DNA of 56,443 bases from Bacteroidales bacterium UBA6117 (GTDB taxonomy: Bacteria; Bacteroidota; Bacteroidia; Bacteroidales; VadinHA17), in the NCBI GenBank assembly GCA_002428385.1, contig DIWB01000031.1, positions 1-56,443 on the forward strand, in the 5' to 3' direction. The notes under the pieces were generated by a model. That model made no database searches, was not told the origin of the DNA, and saw only the letters and a list, made by a program, of their open reading frames with translations. Position numbers and translations under genes: made by a program. Shown one piece after another: positions 8,579-17,095 of the stretch. Within the stretch, counting starts at the first letter, position 1, and each line of letters opens with the position of its first letter.

Positions 8579-9553
8579 ATGGCAGGAATAATTGTTAAAC
8601 CGGCAAACGCAGTAAAGTCAGCATATTCATATGTTGTGAGTTCCCTTACCGGACTCCCCGTTACATACGGCATGCCTGCCACCGTATCACTTGAGCTCAC
8701 AAACAACTGCAATCTGGGCTGCCCCGAATGTGCCTCCGGTTCTGGCACGATGCTCAGGGAAAGGGGATTCATGGACCCGGCATTATATAAAAAGGTGATC
8801 CGCGAACTCAATCCCTTCATCTGGTATGCAAGCCTCTACTTCCAGGGCGAACCATTTCTACATCCCGATATTTTTTACTTCCTGCAGCTTAAAGAAAATG
8901 CAAAGGTCATCATCAGCACCAACGGACACTACCTCGGAGGCAATAATGCAAGGAAAACAGTCCTTTCAGGCATTCACAAGCTGATAGTGTCGCTCGACGG
9001 GATGGACCAGGAGCCGTACTCAAAGTACAGGGTAAACGGAAACCTTGAAACGGTTATGGCCGGGATAAGGAACGTAAGCCTCGAGCGGCAAAGACTCAAT
9101 TCCCCCATGAAGCTTGAACTGCAGTTCCTTGTCAACAGGTTCAACGAACACCAGATAGCCCAGGCTGAATCGTTTGCCAGAGAAGTGAAGGCATCGCTCA
9201 GGCTTAAGTCGATGCAGGTGATCCAAGGTCATGATGCCGGTGAATGGATGCCCTCGGCCGGGAAATTTGCACGGTATGAGACTTCCGGGGGCAGGTTCAC
9301 CATAAAGAACCCTATGCCATCGCGGTGCCTCAGACTATGGCTGAACCCGGTTATCACCTGGGACGGTAAGGTACTGCCCTGCTGCTTTGACAAGGATGCA
9401 GAATATATAATGGGCGACCTCAGGTCGGAAACCTTCAGGGAGATCTGGCACGGCAATAAATTCAGGAAATTCAGGCTTAAGGTGCTTTCGGACCGAAAAT
9501 CAATCCCAATATGCAGAAACTGCACCTCGGGAATGAGAAATGTGGAATTTTGA
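8579..9553 (+). CDS. Radical SAM / SPASM domain protein
   Basis: This 324-residue cytoplasmic iron-sulfur enzyme carries the radical SAM signature CNLGCPEC (CxxxCxxC, Cys44, 48 and 51) that binds the [4Fe-4S] cluster and S-adenosylmethionine. Further core motifs are LYFQGEPFLHP (a GGEP-like motif) and VIISTNGHYL. The C-terminal SPASM-type region includes PSRCLRLWLNPVITWDGKVL with a following CCFD, GDLRSETFREIWHGNKFRKF and ICRNC, ligands for an auxiliary cluster. Relatives include MoaA-like enzymes and peptide- or polysaccharide-linked maturases. I see no small precursor-peptide ORF next to it, so the substrate is unknown. The ATG at 8579 leaves a short lead before the core domain. It is divergent from the sigma operon and convergent with the GNAT gene. 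Confidence 0.85.
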   Translation: MAGIIVKPANAVKSAYSYVVSSLTGLPVTYGMPATVSLELTNNCNLGCPECASGSGTMLRERGFMDPALYKKVIRELNPFIWYASLYFQGEPFLHPDIFYFLQLKENAKVIISTNGHYLGGNNARKTVLSGIHKLIVSLDGMDQEPYSKYRVNGNLETVMAGIRNVSLERQRLNSPMKLELQFLVNRFNEHQIAQAESFAREVKASLRLKSMQVIQGHDAGEWMPSAGKFARYETSGGRFTIKNPMPSRCLRLWLNPVITWDGKVLPCCFDKDAEYIMGDLRSETFREIWHGNKFRKFRLKVLSDRKSIPICRNCTSGMRNVEF

Positions 9554-9576
9554 AACCGGTAAGAATCCTCCAATGG

Positions 9577-9599
9577 ACGTTATAACATTGTTATAACGT
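9577..9599. repeat. 10-bp perfect inverted repeat between convergent genes
   Basis: Ten bases at 9577-9586 (ACGTTATAAC) are followed by a 3-base loop and their exact reverse complement at 9590-9599. A third partial half-site (GTTATAA) runs on to 9606, over the GNAT stop codon. The hairpin sits between convergent radical SAM and GNAT genes, where a bidirectional terminator is expected, but it is AT-rich and has no clear T-run. An operator is the alternative. Confidence 0.6.
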
Positions 9600-9600
9600 G

Positions 9601-10092
9601 TTATAAATCCTTTATCATCCAGATATTGCAGCCAAAATGGCCTGAATTTCCCAGAGAATGGTCTATATGAGTAAATCCTGATTTCACGTACATCGACACT
9701 GCCTTTGAAAGTTCCGGCAGCGATTCAAGGTAGAGATGACGATAGCCCATGGTTCTTGCCGAATCAAAACAAAGTTCCATAAGGGTCCTTCCTATCCCCT
9801 TTCCCCTGTACTCAGGAAGAAGATAGAACTTGACAAGCTCGGCATACCCTTCCGGAAGACCGTCTGTCGGGTAGATGCCGCATCCTCCGGCCATGATCCC
9901 GTCAACCCCGGCAATCCGGTAAACCGACCCTTCGATCCTGAAAAGCTCATACAAATTGTCAGTGGTCGGATCGTAATAAACCGTACCCGGCCGGTCAATG
10001 CCAAATTCCCTGAAGACACTCCTTATGAGGTTTGCTATCTCTTTATTATCTTTCCCCTCAATATTCCTGTATGAAACTCCGTTAATATCCAT
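9601..10092 (-). CDS. GNAT-family N-acetyltransferase
   Basis: A 163-residue cytoplasmic acetyl-CoA-dependent acyltransferase. The GNAT acetyl-CoA-binding motif A is clear: VKFYLLPEYRGKGIGRTLME (the Q/RxxGxG/A pattern, here RGKGIG), followed by GYRHLYLESLPELSKAVSMY and VKSGF. The N-terminal part (IANLIRSVFREFGID) fits the first helices of the fold. The substrate cannot be read from sequence. The stop codon falls directly beside the 9577-9599 palindrome. The gene is divergent from the large glycosidase gene, with 45 bp between start codons. Confidence 0.85.
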   Translation of the reverse strand: MDINGVSYRNIEGKDNKEIANLIRSVFREFGIDRPGTVYYDPTTDNLYELFRIEGSVYRIAGVDGIMAGGCGIYPTDGLPEGYAELVKFYLLPEYRGKGIGRTLMELCFDSARTMGYRHLYLESLPELSKAVSMYVKSGFTHIDHSLGNSGHFGCNIWMIKDL

Positions 10093-10137
10093 ATATTGAA
10101 GCTCTCCCTGTTTTGATGACCATAAAAGTACAAATTA

Positions 10138-12918
10138 ATGCTACTTCACAGTTCTTTTCGCAGATGTAAAACACCGGGGCCCGCATCCGGAATAACTATT
10201 TGTTCATCGCGGGCCTTTTTTATGTTCATGCTGATAATTCTGCCGCCGGCATTCCAAAGCTCCGATCTGCTGGGCCGTGACTATTATGTCACAGGCGTGG
10301 TGACGGATCAGTACGGAGCTTCAATTCCGAACGCGAGGGTTTCAATGATTGCCGGAACTGCCGAATATTCGGCCAGGACATTAACCGACGGCACTTATTC
10401 ACTCAGAATATCAAATATATACGAAGACATTTCGAACCTGATAGAAGCCGGGGTACCTTATCCGAATCCTTTCAGCTATTCGGTGAACATACCTTTTATT
10501 ATCAGCAGCGACGGTGATGTAAGACTTTCGATCTACAATTATTCCGGGAAGAAGGTCATGGAGGAGTATTTTGATTCCATCGATGCCGGCAGCTACCATA
10601 TAGTGTGGGACGGATGCAGCCAGAACGGGGCGCCTCAGCCAAACGGTTTCTACTTCTACAGCATCACCTTCAGGGGAAAAACCGTTTCCGGCAAGCTGAT
10701 CAAGGCCCGGGGATTCTCAGGCTACTCCGCAGGCACAGCTATTGAACCCGACATGATGGCTCCTGTTATTCCTCCCTCTTCAGGTGAGTTCAGGTTTCAG
10801 GTGGCCACAACGGTTCAGAGCGATAACTACTATCCTGTGAGGCTTACGGATATCACTATTTCGCGCGACACGATAATCGATTTTGAACTTACACTCAGAC
10901 AGGAGCTGCCTTTCAAGACATCTGGAAACCACATTGCAATGCACACCGGTACCGGCTACAGGTCGCTTGTCCTTAAGGGGATCAACCTGGGGTCATCGCT
11001 TCCCGGATATTTTCCGGGAGAGATCGGCTATGCCCTTGCGCCCGAGGTGTATGAAAACTGGATAAGTGAAATGGCTGAAGCAGGATTCAACAGCCTCAGG
11101 GTTTATACCCTCCATCCGCCTGTGTTCTATGAGAAACTTGCAAACTACAACCAGAGGCATCCTGATAATCCCCTTCTTCTCTTCCAGGGCATCTGGCTCG
11201 ACGAGGTTGAAGATGCACACAATCCTCAGGCTTACGACCTGCTCAGAAGGGTCGATGTCTTCACCAAAGACATAAAGGAGGTGATCGACTGCATAAACGG
11301 TAACGGCGATATTGGTTACAGGTACGGAAAGTCATACGGCAGATACCTCTCCGATGTTTCAAGATGGACCGCAGGCTATATTCTGGGAAGGGAAATCAGT
11401 CCCCAGGAAGTGGATACAACCGACAACAGAAATCTCTCTGTCACCTCGTTCAGCGGCAGGTATCTCAGCATCAGCGGGGCAAAGGCCAGCGAGGTATTCT
11501 GCACAAGAATGCTTGAACAGACCATACAGTATGAATCAGATAACTATACAGTCCGAAGGCCGGTGAGCTTCTCGAGCTGGCCAACGCTCGATCCCCTGTC
11601 GCATCCCACCGAGATCTATACCGACGAGGACAAGGCTCATTATGATATGACAAAGATAAACCTCAGCGATCCGGAACCGGGAATTTTTGCATCATACCAT
11701 GCTTATCCCTATTATCCTAATTTCATAAGCGAGCAGCCTTCATACCTGACCTACAGCGATCAGTACGGGCCAAACAGCTATCTTGGTTATCTCAACGATC
11801 TGAAGGAACATTATTCCGGTATGCCGCTGGTTATTGCCGAATTCGGAGTGCCCTCGAGCTGGGGAAGCGCACACCAGTCGTTCAGCAACATGCATCACGG
11901 AGGCTATTCCGAAAAACAGCAGGGGGAGAAGAACATGAGGCTGATGCATAATATAATCAACTCAGGTTGCGCGGGAGGCTTCATGTTTGCATGGATGGAC
12001 GAATGGTTCAAGCCTACATGGATTGTAAGCTATCTCGAAGCTTATGGCATGAACTCCGGAGGAAGTACAATCCCCACCAGGCAGCTATGGCATAACCTGA
12101 CCTCCCCTGAACAGAATTTCGGACTTATCTCGTTCGATCAGCTTACCGTCGAGCCATTAATATCATACGTTACTGACAACCCGTCGGGCCCTGTCAGCAA
12201 CATCAGGGCCACTCACGATAACAGCTTTTTCTTCCTCGATATCGAGGCGGACAGACAACTGGCTGCCGGGGATACTGTAATGGTTGCGTTCGACACCTAT
12301 CTTGCAAGCCTCGGAGAATCAATGCTGCCTGACGGAAGAGAGCTTGACAACAGGTCGGAATTCCTGATGACGATGGTACTGTCGCAGGATACCGCTCTCT
12401 GGCATGTCACCGAAGCCTACAACATGGACGGACTTACCCCGCGGTTTGACCTGTCAAACCACGCGGTTCAGAGGTTCCGCAGCACAATCACCGACGGGGC
12501 TCCATGGATGCTGATGCACTGGTACAACGACGGTTATAAACGTACTGGCCAGGATATAGGCAGGTTCCCGATGGAAAACTCTTCAGGCTTCACTTTCGGC
12601 GAGATGACAGCAGTGGCATGGAGCGGAAACAAAATAAGGATCCGTGTTCCATGGACCTTGCTGTACTTCTATGATCCGACGCAGATGAAAGTTATCGACG
12701 GCGCCGTATCCTACGACGGAGGTTACAACTACGTGATCTCAACATCGGAATCGGACGGTATCGCAGTGTCGGTTTACCTCGACAGGGATGTCACCTCAAC
12801 GGTCAGCAGGTACAACTGGGAAAAATGGCTGACAGTACCATCAACAGTATCGAGGGAAAAGAAATCACTGGAAATAATAAGGAGCGGATTGTCAGGGATA
12901 CCGGAGTTTACTGACTGA
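10138..12918 (+). CDS. Large secreted glycoside-hydrolase-like protein with an internal FlgD/T9SS-like module
   Basis: This 926-residue protein has a long N-terminus before its hydrophobic signal segment (about 26-42), so ATG 10222 (residue 29) is an alternative start. A carboxypeptidase-regulatory-like domain covers about 48-85. Residues 103-200 form a FlgD-like/T9SS type A-like Ig module (YPNPFSYSVNIPF, VRLSIYNYSGKKVMEEY, IVWDG, PNGFYFYSI, KLIKARG), normally found at a C-terminus. From about 275 to 665 there is a TIM-barrel region of glycoside hydrolase clan A appearance (LVLKGINLG, AGFNSLRVYTLHPP, GIFASYHAYPYYPN, LVIAEFGVPSSWG with Glu568 as candidate nucleophile, GGFMFAWMDEW). The last 230 residues look like a beta sandwich. 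It faces the polysaccharide synthase operon and overlaps its GT2 gene tail-to-tail by 11 bp, so a polysaccharide-processing role is inferred. Confidence 0.7.
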   Translation: MLLHSSFRRCKTPGPASGITICSSRAFFMFMLIILPPAFQSSDLLGRDYYVTGVVTDQYGASIPNARVSMIAGTAEYSARTLTDGTYSLRISNIYEDISNLIEAGVPYPNPFSYSVNIPFIISSDGDVRLSIYNYSGKKVMEEYFDSIDAGSYHIVWDGCSQNGAPQPNGFYFYSITFRGKTVSGKLIKARGFSGYSAGTAIEPDMMAPVIPPSSGEFRFQVATTVQSDNYYPVRLTDITISRDTIIDFELTLRQELPFKTSGNHIAMHTGTGYRSLVLKGINLGSSLPGYFPGEIGYALAPEVYENWISEMAEAGFNSLRVYTLHPPVFYEKLANYNQRHPDNPLLLFQGIWLDEVEDAHNPQAYDLLRRVDVFTKDIKEVIDCINGNGDIGYRYGKSYGRYLSDVSRWTAGYILGREISPQEVDTTDNRNLSVTSFSGRYLSISGAKASEVFCTRMLEQTIQYESDNYTVRRPVSFSSWPTLDPLSHPTEIYTDEDKAHYDMTKINLSDPEPGIFASYHAYPYYPNFISEQPSYLTYSDQYGPNSYLGYLNDLKEHYSGMPLVIAEFGVPSSWGSAHQSFSNMHHGGYSEKQQGEKNMRLMHNIINSGCAGGFMFAWMDEWFKPTWIVSYLEAYGMNSGGSTIPTRQLWHNLTSPEQNFGLISFDQLTVEPLISYVTDNPSGPVSNIRATHDNSFFFLDIEADRQLAAGDTVMVAFDTYLASLGESMLPDGRELDNRSEFLMTMVLSQDTALWHVTEAYNMDGLTPRFDLSNHAVQRFRSTITDGAPWMLMHWYNDGYKRTGQDIGRFPMENSSGFTFGEMTAVAWSGNKIRIRVPWTLLYFYDPTQMKVIDGAVSYDGGYNYVISTSESDGIAVSVYLDRDVTSTVSRYNWEKWLTVPSTVSREKKSLEIIRSGLSGIPEFTD
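10178..10221 (+). terminator. Intrinsic-terminator-like hairpin inside the 5' end of the glycosidase ORF
   Basis: GGCCCGC at 10178-10184 pairs exactly with GCGGGCC at 10209-10215 and is followed at once by six T residues (10216-10221), just before ATG 10222. The loop is 24 bases, longer than typical. With no plus-strand gene upstream, it may be a leader attenuator or the end of a short leader RNA. Chance occurrence within the coding sequence is possible. Confidence 0.45.
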
Positions 12919-14353
12919 ACTCATTGGTGTCGTCAATAACCCTTGTGCGGGCTTTCTTCTTCTTTGCGAAGCCTGAACGCTCGGCGCTTCCCCATCCTTT
13001 CTTGCCTCTCAGGGCTTCAAAATTACCCCTGACGGCAAAATAGGTATGGACGGGATAGAAGAACGGTTCCAGGAAAGCGACTCCGACAAGCTTAAGAACG
13101 TCTCTCTTCCTCTTATATTTATGGAAGGTGATCTCCTCGAACAGGATTGCCCATGTGGAAAGGCTCACCGCAAACGAATAGACGAACAGGAAGAGAAGCA
13201 GATAAAACGGCCAGTTCAGTGAGTCGCGTATTATAAGATATATGGTGTATATGAAACCGCCGAAAGCAACAAGCGGCGCCATCCATTCGAAGAAGAACCA
13301 GTAGGGATAACCCAGAAGACCCAGCCTTCCGTACTGGCTGTTGAGAAACATCTTACGGTGTGTTCGAAGCGATTCAATCAGCCCGCGGGTCCATCGTGTC
13401 CTTTGTTTCCTCATCGATTTCAGGTCTGAAGGCACCTCTGTCCAGCAAAGCGGATCAGGAATATAGGTTACTTCATATTTTGTTTCACTCTCGGCCATGT
13501 AGCGGCGCATCCTGAGAACCAGTTCCATGTCTTCGCCAACGGTTTTGAGGCTATATCCGCCTGCCCTGATCACAGTTTCCCTGTCGAACAGGCCCATTGC
13601 CCCTGAGATAAGCATAAGTCCGTCAAGCTGACTCCATGCCATTCGTCCCAGAAGGAAGGCCCTGGTGTACTCAAGCACCTGCAGACGGGGAAGGAATTTT
13701 GAAGGGATCCTGATCTCCCTTATATGACCGCGCTCAACGTCGCATGAATTGACGATTCTAATCACACCACCGGTTCCGATTACCTTCTTGTCTTTCTGCT
13801 CAAGGAAAGGTTTGACCAGCTTCAGTATCGAGTCAGCTTCAATAATTGAATCGGCATCAATAGATACAAACAGTTCGCTGTGGCAGATGTTTATTCCGGC
13901 ATTCAGTGAATCAGCCTTGCCTCCATTGTTCTTATCGATGATTGTGAGCCGGTTGTACGATGGATTCTTAGACCGGTACACTCCCCTGATTCTTTCACAA
14001 GGAATCCTGTAGTCGAAGTAATAGTTTACTCTTACAAGATCGTAGGCATCCTTCATCAGCTCAAACGTGTTGTCAGTTGAACCGTCATTTACAATAACAA
14101 CCTCGAAGTTGTTGTAGTAAAGCGATAGCAGGGTGCGAACATTATCAATGATGGTCTTGCTTTCGTTAAAAGCCGGAGCAATGATTGAGATCTTCGGGCT
14201 GAGAGGCGACAGCACAAGCGAGTTGTAATTTATGAAGCTGTTCTTCCGGAGATATTTACGCAGCGCAATAGCCGAAAATATACCCAGCATCAGGTAGCTT
14301 GCGAAGAGCACCAGCGTCAGGTAGAAGATAACATGTGCAAAAAAGATTCCCAT
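12908..14353 (-). CDS. Processive family 2 glycosyltransferase (exopolysaccharide synthase-like)
   Basis: This 481-residue inner-membrane GT2 enzyme polymerises a sugar from a nucleotide donor. One N-terminal helix (about 5-30) precedes the GT-A domain. Catalytic motifs are complete: IVNDGSTD (Asp90, Asp94), SIDADS (Asp166, Asp168), TVGEDMEL (Asp275, acceptor-side base) and KQRTRW (317-321, the QxxRW motif of processive synthases such as BcsA, PgaC and HasA). C-terminal helices follow at about 345-370, 375-405 and 420-440. The tail is short and basic and carries no PilZ domain. It starts 5 bp after the SPOR-HEAT gene's stop and overlaps the convergent glycosidase gene by 11 bp. The polymer made is unknown; PgaC-like or YaiP-like chemistry is plausible. 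Confidence 0.88.
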   Translation of the reverse strand: MGIFFAHVIFYLTLVLFASYLMLGIFSAIALRKYLRKNSFINYNSLVLSPLSPKISIIAPAFNESKTIIDNVRTLLSLYYNNFEVVIVNDGSTDNTFELMKDAYDLVRVNYYFDYRIPCERIRGVYRSKNPSYNRLTIIDKNNGGKADSLNAGINICHSELFVSIDADSIIEADSILKLVKPFLEQKDKKVIGTGGVIRIVNSCDVERGHIREIRIPSKFLPRLQVLEYTRAFLLGRMAWSQLDGLMLISGAMGLFDRETVIRAGGYSLKTVGEDMELVLRMRRYMAESETKYEVTYIPDPLCWTEVPSDLKSMRKQRTRWTRGLIESLRTHRKMFLNSQYGRLGLLGYPYWFFFEWMAPLVAFGGFIYTIYLIIRDSLNWPFYLLLFLFVYSFAVSLSTWAILFEEITFHKYKRKRDVLKLVGVAFLEPFFYPVHTYFAVRGNFEALRGKKGWGSAERSGFAKKKKARTRVIDDTNEFSQ

Positions 14354-14358
14354 GGCTT

Positions 14359-15993
14359 CTAGAATATTCTTCGGTCAAGCACGTGCCTGACAATGATATT
14401 GTAATTCTTGTATTCCGACTTCATAAGCTTGACAAGGGTCTTCACGCCTTCCTCCCCGTTGTTCTCGATAGCCTTGGTGGCTTCGATCTGGAGCTGAACA
14501 TCATCCTCCTTATCTAGTACAAGCTTAAGGAACCCCAGAAGTGAAGGATCGGGCATCTTGGCCATTGCCTTGATGATCTCAAGACAGGTGTGATTGTCCT
14601 GTGTCTTGTACATCCTCTTCATTACTTCCAGGGTGGACCTGAATTCCAGATCACCGGCTACCTCCACTGCCAGTTTTCGCACTACCTGGGATGGATGCTC
14701 AAGTGTCTCCCTGACATCATCCTCCGCCTGTTTCTGTTTGAATTCCCTTATCATCCTGAGTGCGAACATGACAACCGTCGGATTTGGCGCCTTGAGGAAC
14801 TTGCTGAATTCAGGCACCGGCAGGTCATGCTGGATCATCAGCTCATGAAGAGTGATCTGCTCCCACAGCGAAAAAGGTCTTTCAAGCTTGAAAAGGAAGT
14901 CGAAGGGATCCTCGTTCGAAAGCCTTACAAGCGCTATCTGGGCCTCCATCCTGAGAATTTCATTGCTGGAATTGAGAGCCTTGTAGATTTCGTCGTTGGC
15001 ATCCTTTATGTTCATAAAGGCAAGCTCACGGAAACCCTTAACCTTCTTATGCCAGCGGTAGTCGTGGGCACGCCTGATCGAGTCCCTGTCGAGTCCGAGG
15101 TAAAGATAGAGGCCGGAAAGTTTCTCCTCTGCGTCGCCCTTGAGATTAACACTCACGTCGATCATCTGGTCGATGAGGGCCTGCCTTCTGTAGGTGTCGG
15201 AAGCGATGCTCCTGAACTTGTCGGCACTGCTTCCCGTGAAAAGATAATCAATTATCATCCCCTGATAGGTCTCGGCAAGATACTGCCTGAGGTCCTCCTC
15301 CTTCTCCATCCTTCTCCTGTTGAGCAGGATGACCATCAGCAGGATTATCATTGTAATGAATGAAATGAAGATGGTAATTATGAGGGCATTGACCAAGGCG
15401 AATGACTTGCCAAAGTAGTCGATCCGCTTCAGCCATGGGCTTTCGGAATTAAGAAGGAAAAACTTCGGCGGTTTCTCAACAATGGGCTCAACAGCCGGGG
15501 CTTCCATCTCAATTGCAGGGGGTACAGCCACAAAGGCTTCCTCCAAGCTATCGGCAGCAATGCCGGTTGCTGCCAGCGTGTCGGTCAGCGCCGGTGCTGG
15601 TTCCTGAAAAGACGCATTTTCAGCAGACCTCTCTGCCGGCTCAATGAAACTTTTCACTTTATCGAGGTCCAGCTTTGATACCCTGACCTTGAAGTAACCA
15701 TCCTCCTCGATTATTTCCACATCGCTTCCCAGAACTTCCGAGACCTCGTTGTACATCTTCTCTGCATTCGACTTAACCCTGAAGGCGCCTATCTGGATGG
15801 GATAAAAATCCTTTGAAAGATCAACCACATCATTGAGCCTCTTTTCATTGACCCCCGTGGTGATAAGGGATGCGCCATCGGGTATGTAAACGGGTTCAGA
15901 ACGGATTCTGTTCAGTGAATAGTCGGCTGAATGGCCTGCCTTCAGAACAGTAAACACAAGAAGTGATAATATTGCAATTACCCGGTGTTTCAT
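14359..15993 (-). CDS. SPOR - transmembrane - HEAT-repeat protein of the polysaccharide operon
   Basis: This 544-residue protein bridges compartments. A signal sequence (about 1-23) is followed by a SPOR-like domain at about 62-115 (DFYPIQIGAFRVKSNAEKMY, DGYFKVRVSKLD), a Pro/Ala/Glu-rich linker, and one transmembrane helix at about 198-225 followed by NRRRMEK, which places the C-terminus in the cytoplasm. Residues about 300-540 are all-helical HEAT-like repeats (EILRMEAQIALVRLSNEDPF, PTVVMFALRMIREFKQKQAE, PSQVVRKLAVEVAGDLEF, VQLQIEATKAIENNGEEG). The ATG at 15993 overlaps the YaiO stop as TGATG; a GTG one codon upstream is less likely. The layout suggests a scaffold linking a cytoplasmic synthase or regulator to the periplasmic export path. 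I know no named family with exactly this order. Confidence 0.75.
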   Translation of the reverse strand: MKHRVIAILSLLVFTVLKAGHSADYSLNRIRSEPVYIPDGASLITTGVNEKRLNDVVDLSKDFYPIQIGAFRVKSNAEKMYNEVSEVLGSDVEIIEEDGYFKVRVSKLDLDKVKSFIEPAERSAENASFQEPAPALTDTLAATGIAADSLEEAFVAVPPAIEMEAPAVEPIVEKPPKFFLLNSESPWLKRIDYFGKSFALVNALIITIFISFITMIILLMVILLNRRRMEKEEDLRQYLAETYQGMIIDYLFTGSSADKFRSIASDTYRRQALIDQMIDVSVNLKGDAEEKLSGLYLYLGLDRDSIRRAHDYRWHKKVKGFRELAFMNIKDANDEIYKALNSSNEILRMEAQIALVRLSNEDPFDFLFKLERPFSLWEQITLHELMIQHDLPVPEFSKFLKAPNPTVVMFALRMIREFKQKQAEDDVRETLEHPSQVVRKLAVEVAGDLEFRSTLEVMKRMYKTQDNHTCLEIIKAMAKMPDPSLLGFLKLVLDKEDDVQLQIEATKAIENNGEEGVKTLVKLMKSEYKNYNIIVRHVLDRRIF

Positions 15994-17093
15994 CACTTCA
16001 TTTTAATTGCATAAATCAGATTAACATTCCCTTCAAACCTGTTTCTCCAGGCCGGATCTGTATCGCCGTACTGTTCACGAGAATAACCGGCTCCCAGCTT
16101 CACTGTAAACCGGCCGTCAACAGCAAAGTTATAGGCAAGCCTCACACTGTGAGCATTCAGCCGGTTTATATCCTCCCTTATATTGTATGGTTCATCAGGT
16201 GCCGTCCCGGTTCCGAGAGTAAGCTGAAGGTAATTGAAATCGTTGAAATAGCGCCGGGCATTCAGGTAAAATGAAGCCCTCGGGCCGTCATCCTTGAAGT
16301 ACACGTAACATTTTCCTGAAAACCAGTATTTTCCGAGATATTTTTCGACTGATGCAAGTCCGATGAATATGTTCCTGTCGAAATAATAGTAATTAAGCCC
16401 TGCTGAAACAGCCCATCCCTTGGGAAGGATTTCCCAAAACTCGAAAGCTCCCCTGTGCGTCGGGAAGTAATTACCCGGGCTGTAGGCATAACCAACATAG
16501 GCATAGTTCTTATCGGAGATGCGGGGATAGGCTTCTGCCTCAAACTGAACCTCGGTGGCATAGATATCGGTCTCCTGATCGGTGATGAGGTTCCCGATAT
16601 TGATCCCCGCGGCAGCCGGACCCCAGCCGAAACGGTGACCTGCACCGACGCTGAATACCTGCCAGAATCTGGTATAGGGTTCAGTAAAATGATCAAAAGA
16701 ATAACCTGTCCGGAAATCGGTTACAACTGCCGTGTTCTCCTTTGACCAGAGTGAAATGTCGCGTTTGGCCGACAATGCATCGGCGTTATCCGGTTCAGTA
16801 AGCAAAAGAGTGTCGATTACTGCGGCAGCTTCTTCATAATTCTTCTGCCAGGCAAGTATCCGTCCAAGAAGGATCCTGACGTCCCCATAAGTTGGATAGG
16901 CATTAAGCAGTTTCCTCGCATCAGCCGCTGCGGCATCAAGGTTGCCTTCAAACGCCATGGTTCTTATTCTCAGATATTCGGTTTCCGGATTTATGATTTC
17001 CTGATTACCGGTCTCCTGCGACTGAACCGGTGTCAGTCCTGAAAGCAAGATGATCAAAGCCCCAACAAAAAGAAATATGAAAAGCCTCCTCAT
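15993..17093 (-). CDS. YaiO-family TPR plus outer-membrane beta-barrel protein
   Basis: This 366-residue outer-membrane protein has a signal peptide (1-25, ending VQSQ) and TPR-like helices at about 36-115 (RTMAFEGNLDAAAADARKLL, LGRILAWQKNYEEAAAVIDT). The YaiO-type beta-barrel, about 120-366, is made of alternating aromatic strands (FRTGYSFDHFTEPYTRFWQV, INIGNLITDQETDIYATEVQ, GLNYYYFDRNIFIGLASVEK). TPR plus barrel is also the layout of PgaA, BcsC and PelB, the export pores of synthase-dependent exopolysaccharides, and in E. coli yaiO lies near yaiP, a predicted GT2. It starts 2 bp after the response regulator stop and overlaps the SPOR-HEAT start. I infer that it is the export or modification port of this operon. 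Confidence 0.8.
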   Translation of the reverse strand: MRRLFIFLFVGALIILLSGLTPVQSQETGNQEIINPETEYLRIRTMAFEGNLDAAAADARKLLNAYPTYGDVRILLGRILAWQKNYEEAAAVIDTLLLTEPDNADALSAKRDISLWSKENTAVVTDFRTGYSFDHFTEPYTRFWQVFSVGAGHRFGWGPAAAGINIGNLITDQETDIYATEVQFEAEAYPRISDKNYAYVGYAYSPGNYFPTHRGAFEFWEILPKGWAVSAGLNYYYFDRNIFIGLASVEKYLGKYWFSGKCYVYFKDDGPRASFYLNARRYFNDFNYLQLTLGTGTAPDEPYNIREDINRLNAHSVRLAYNFAVDGRFTVKLGAGYSREQYGDTDPAWRNRFEGNVNLIYAIKMK

Positions 17094-17095
17094 AA

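Noticed and set aside
14590..15363. 257-codon plus-strand ORF opposite the SPOR-HEAT gene
   Set aside because: Shadow frame with Cys/His/Leu-rich composition typical of antisense translation; the opposite strand has a coherent domain layout.
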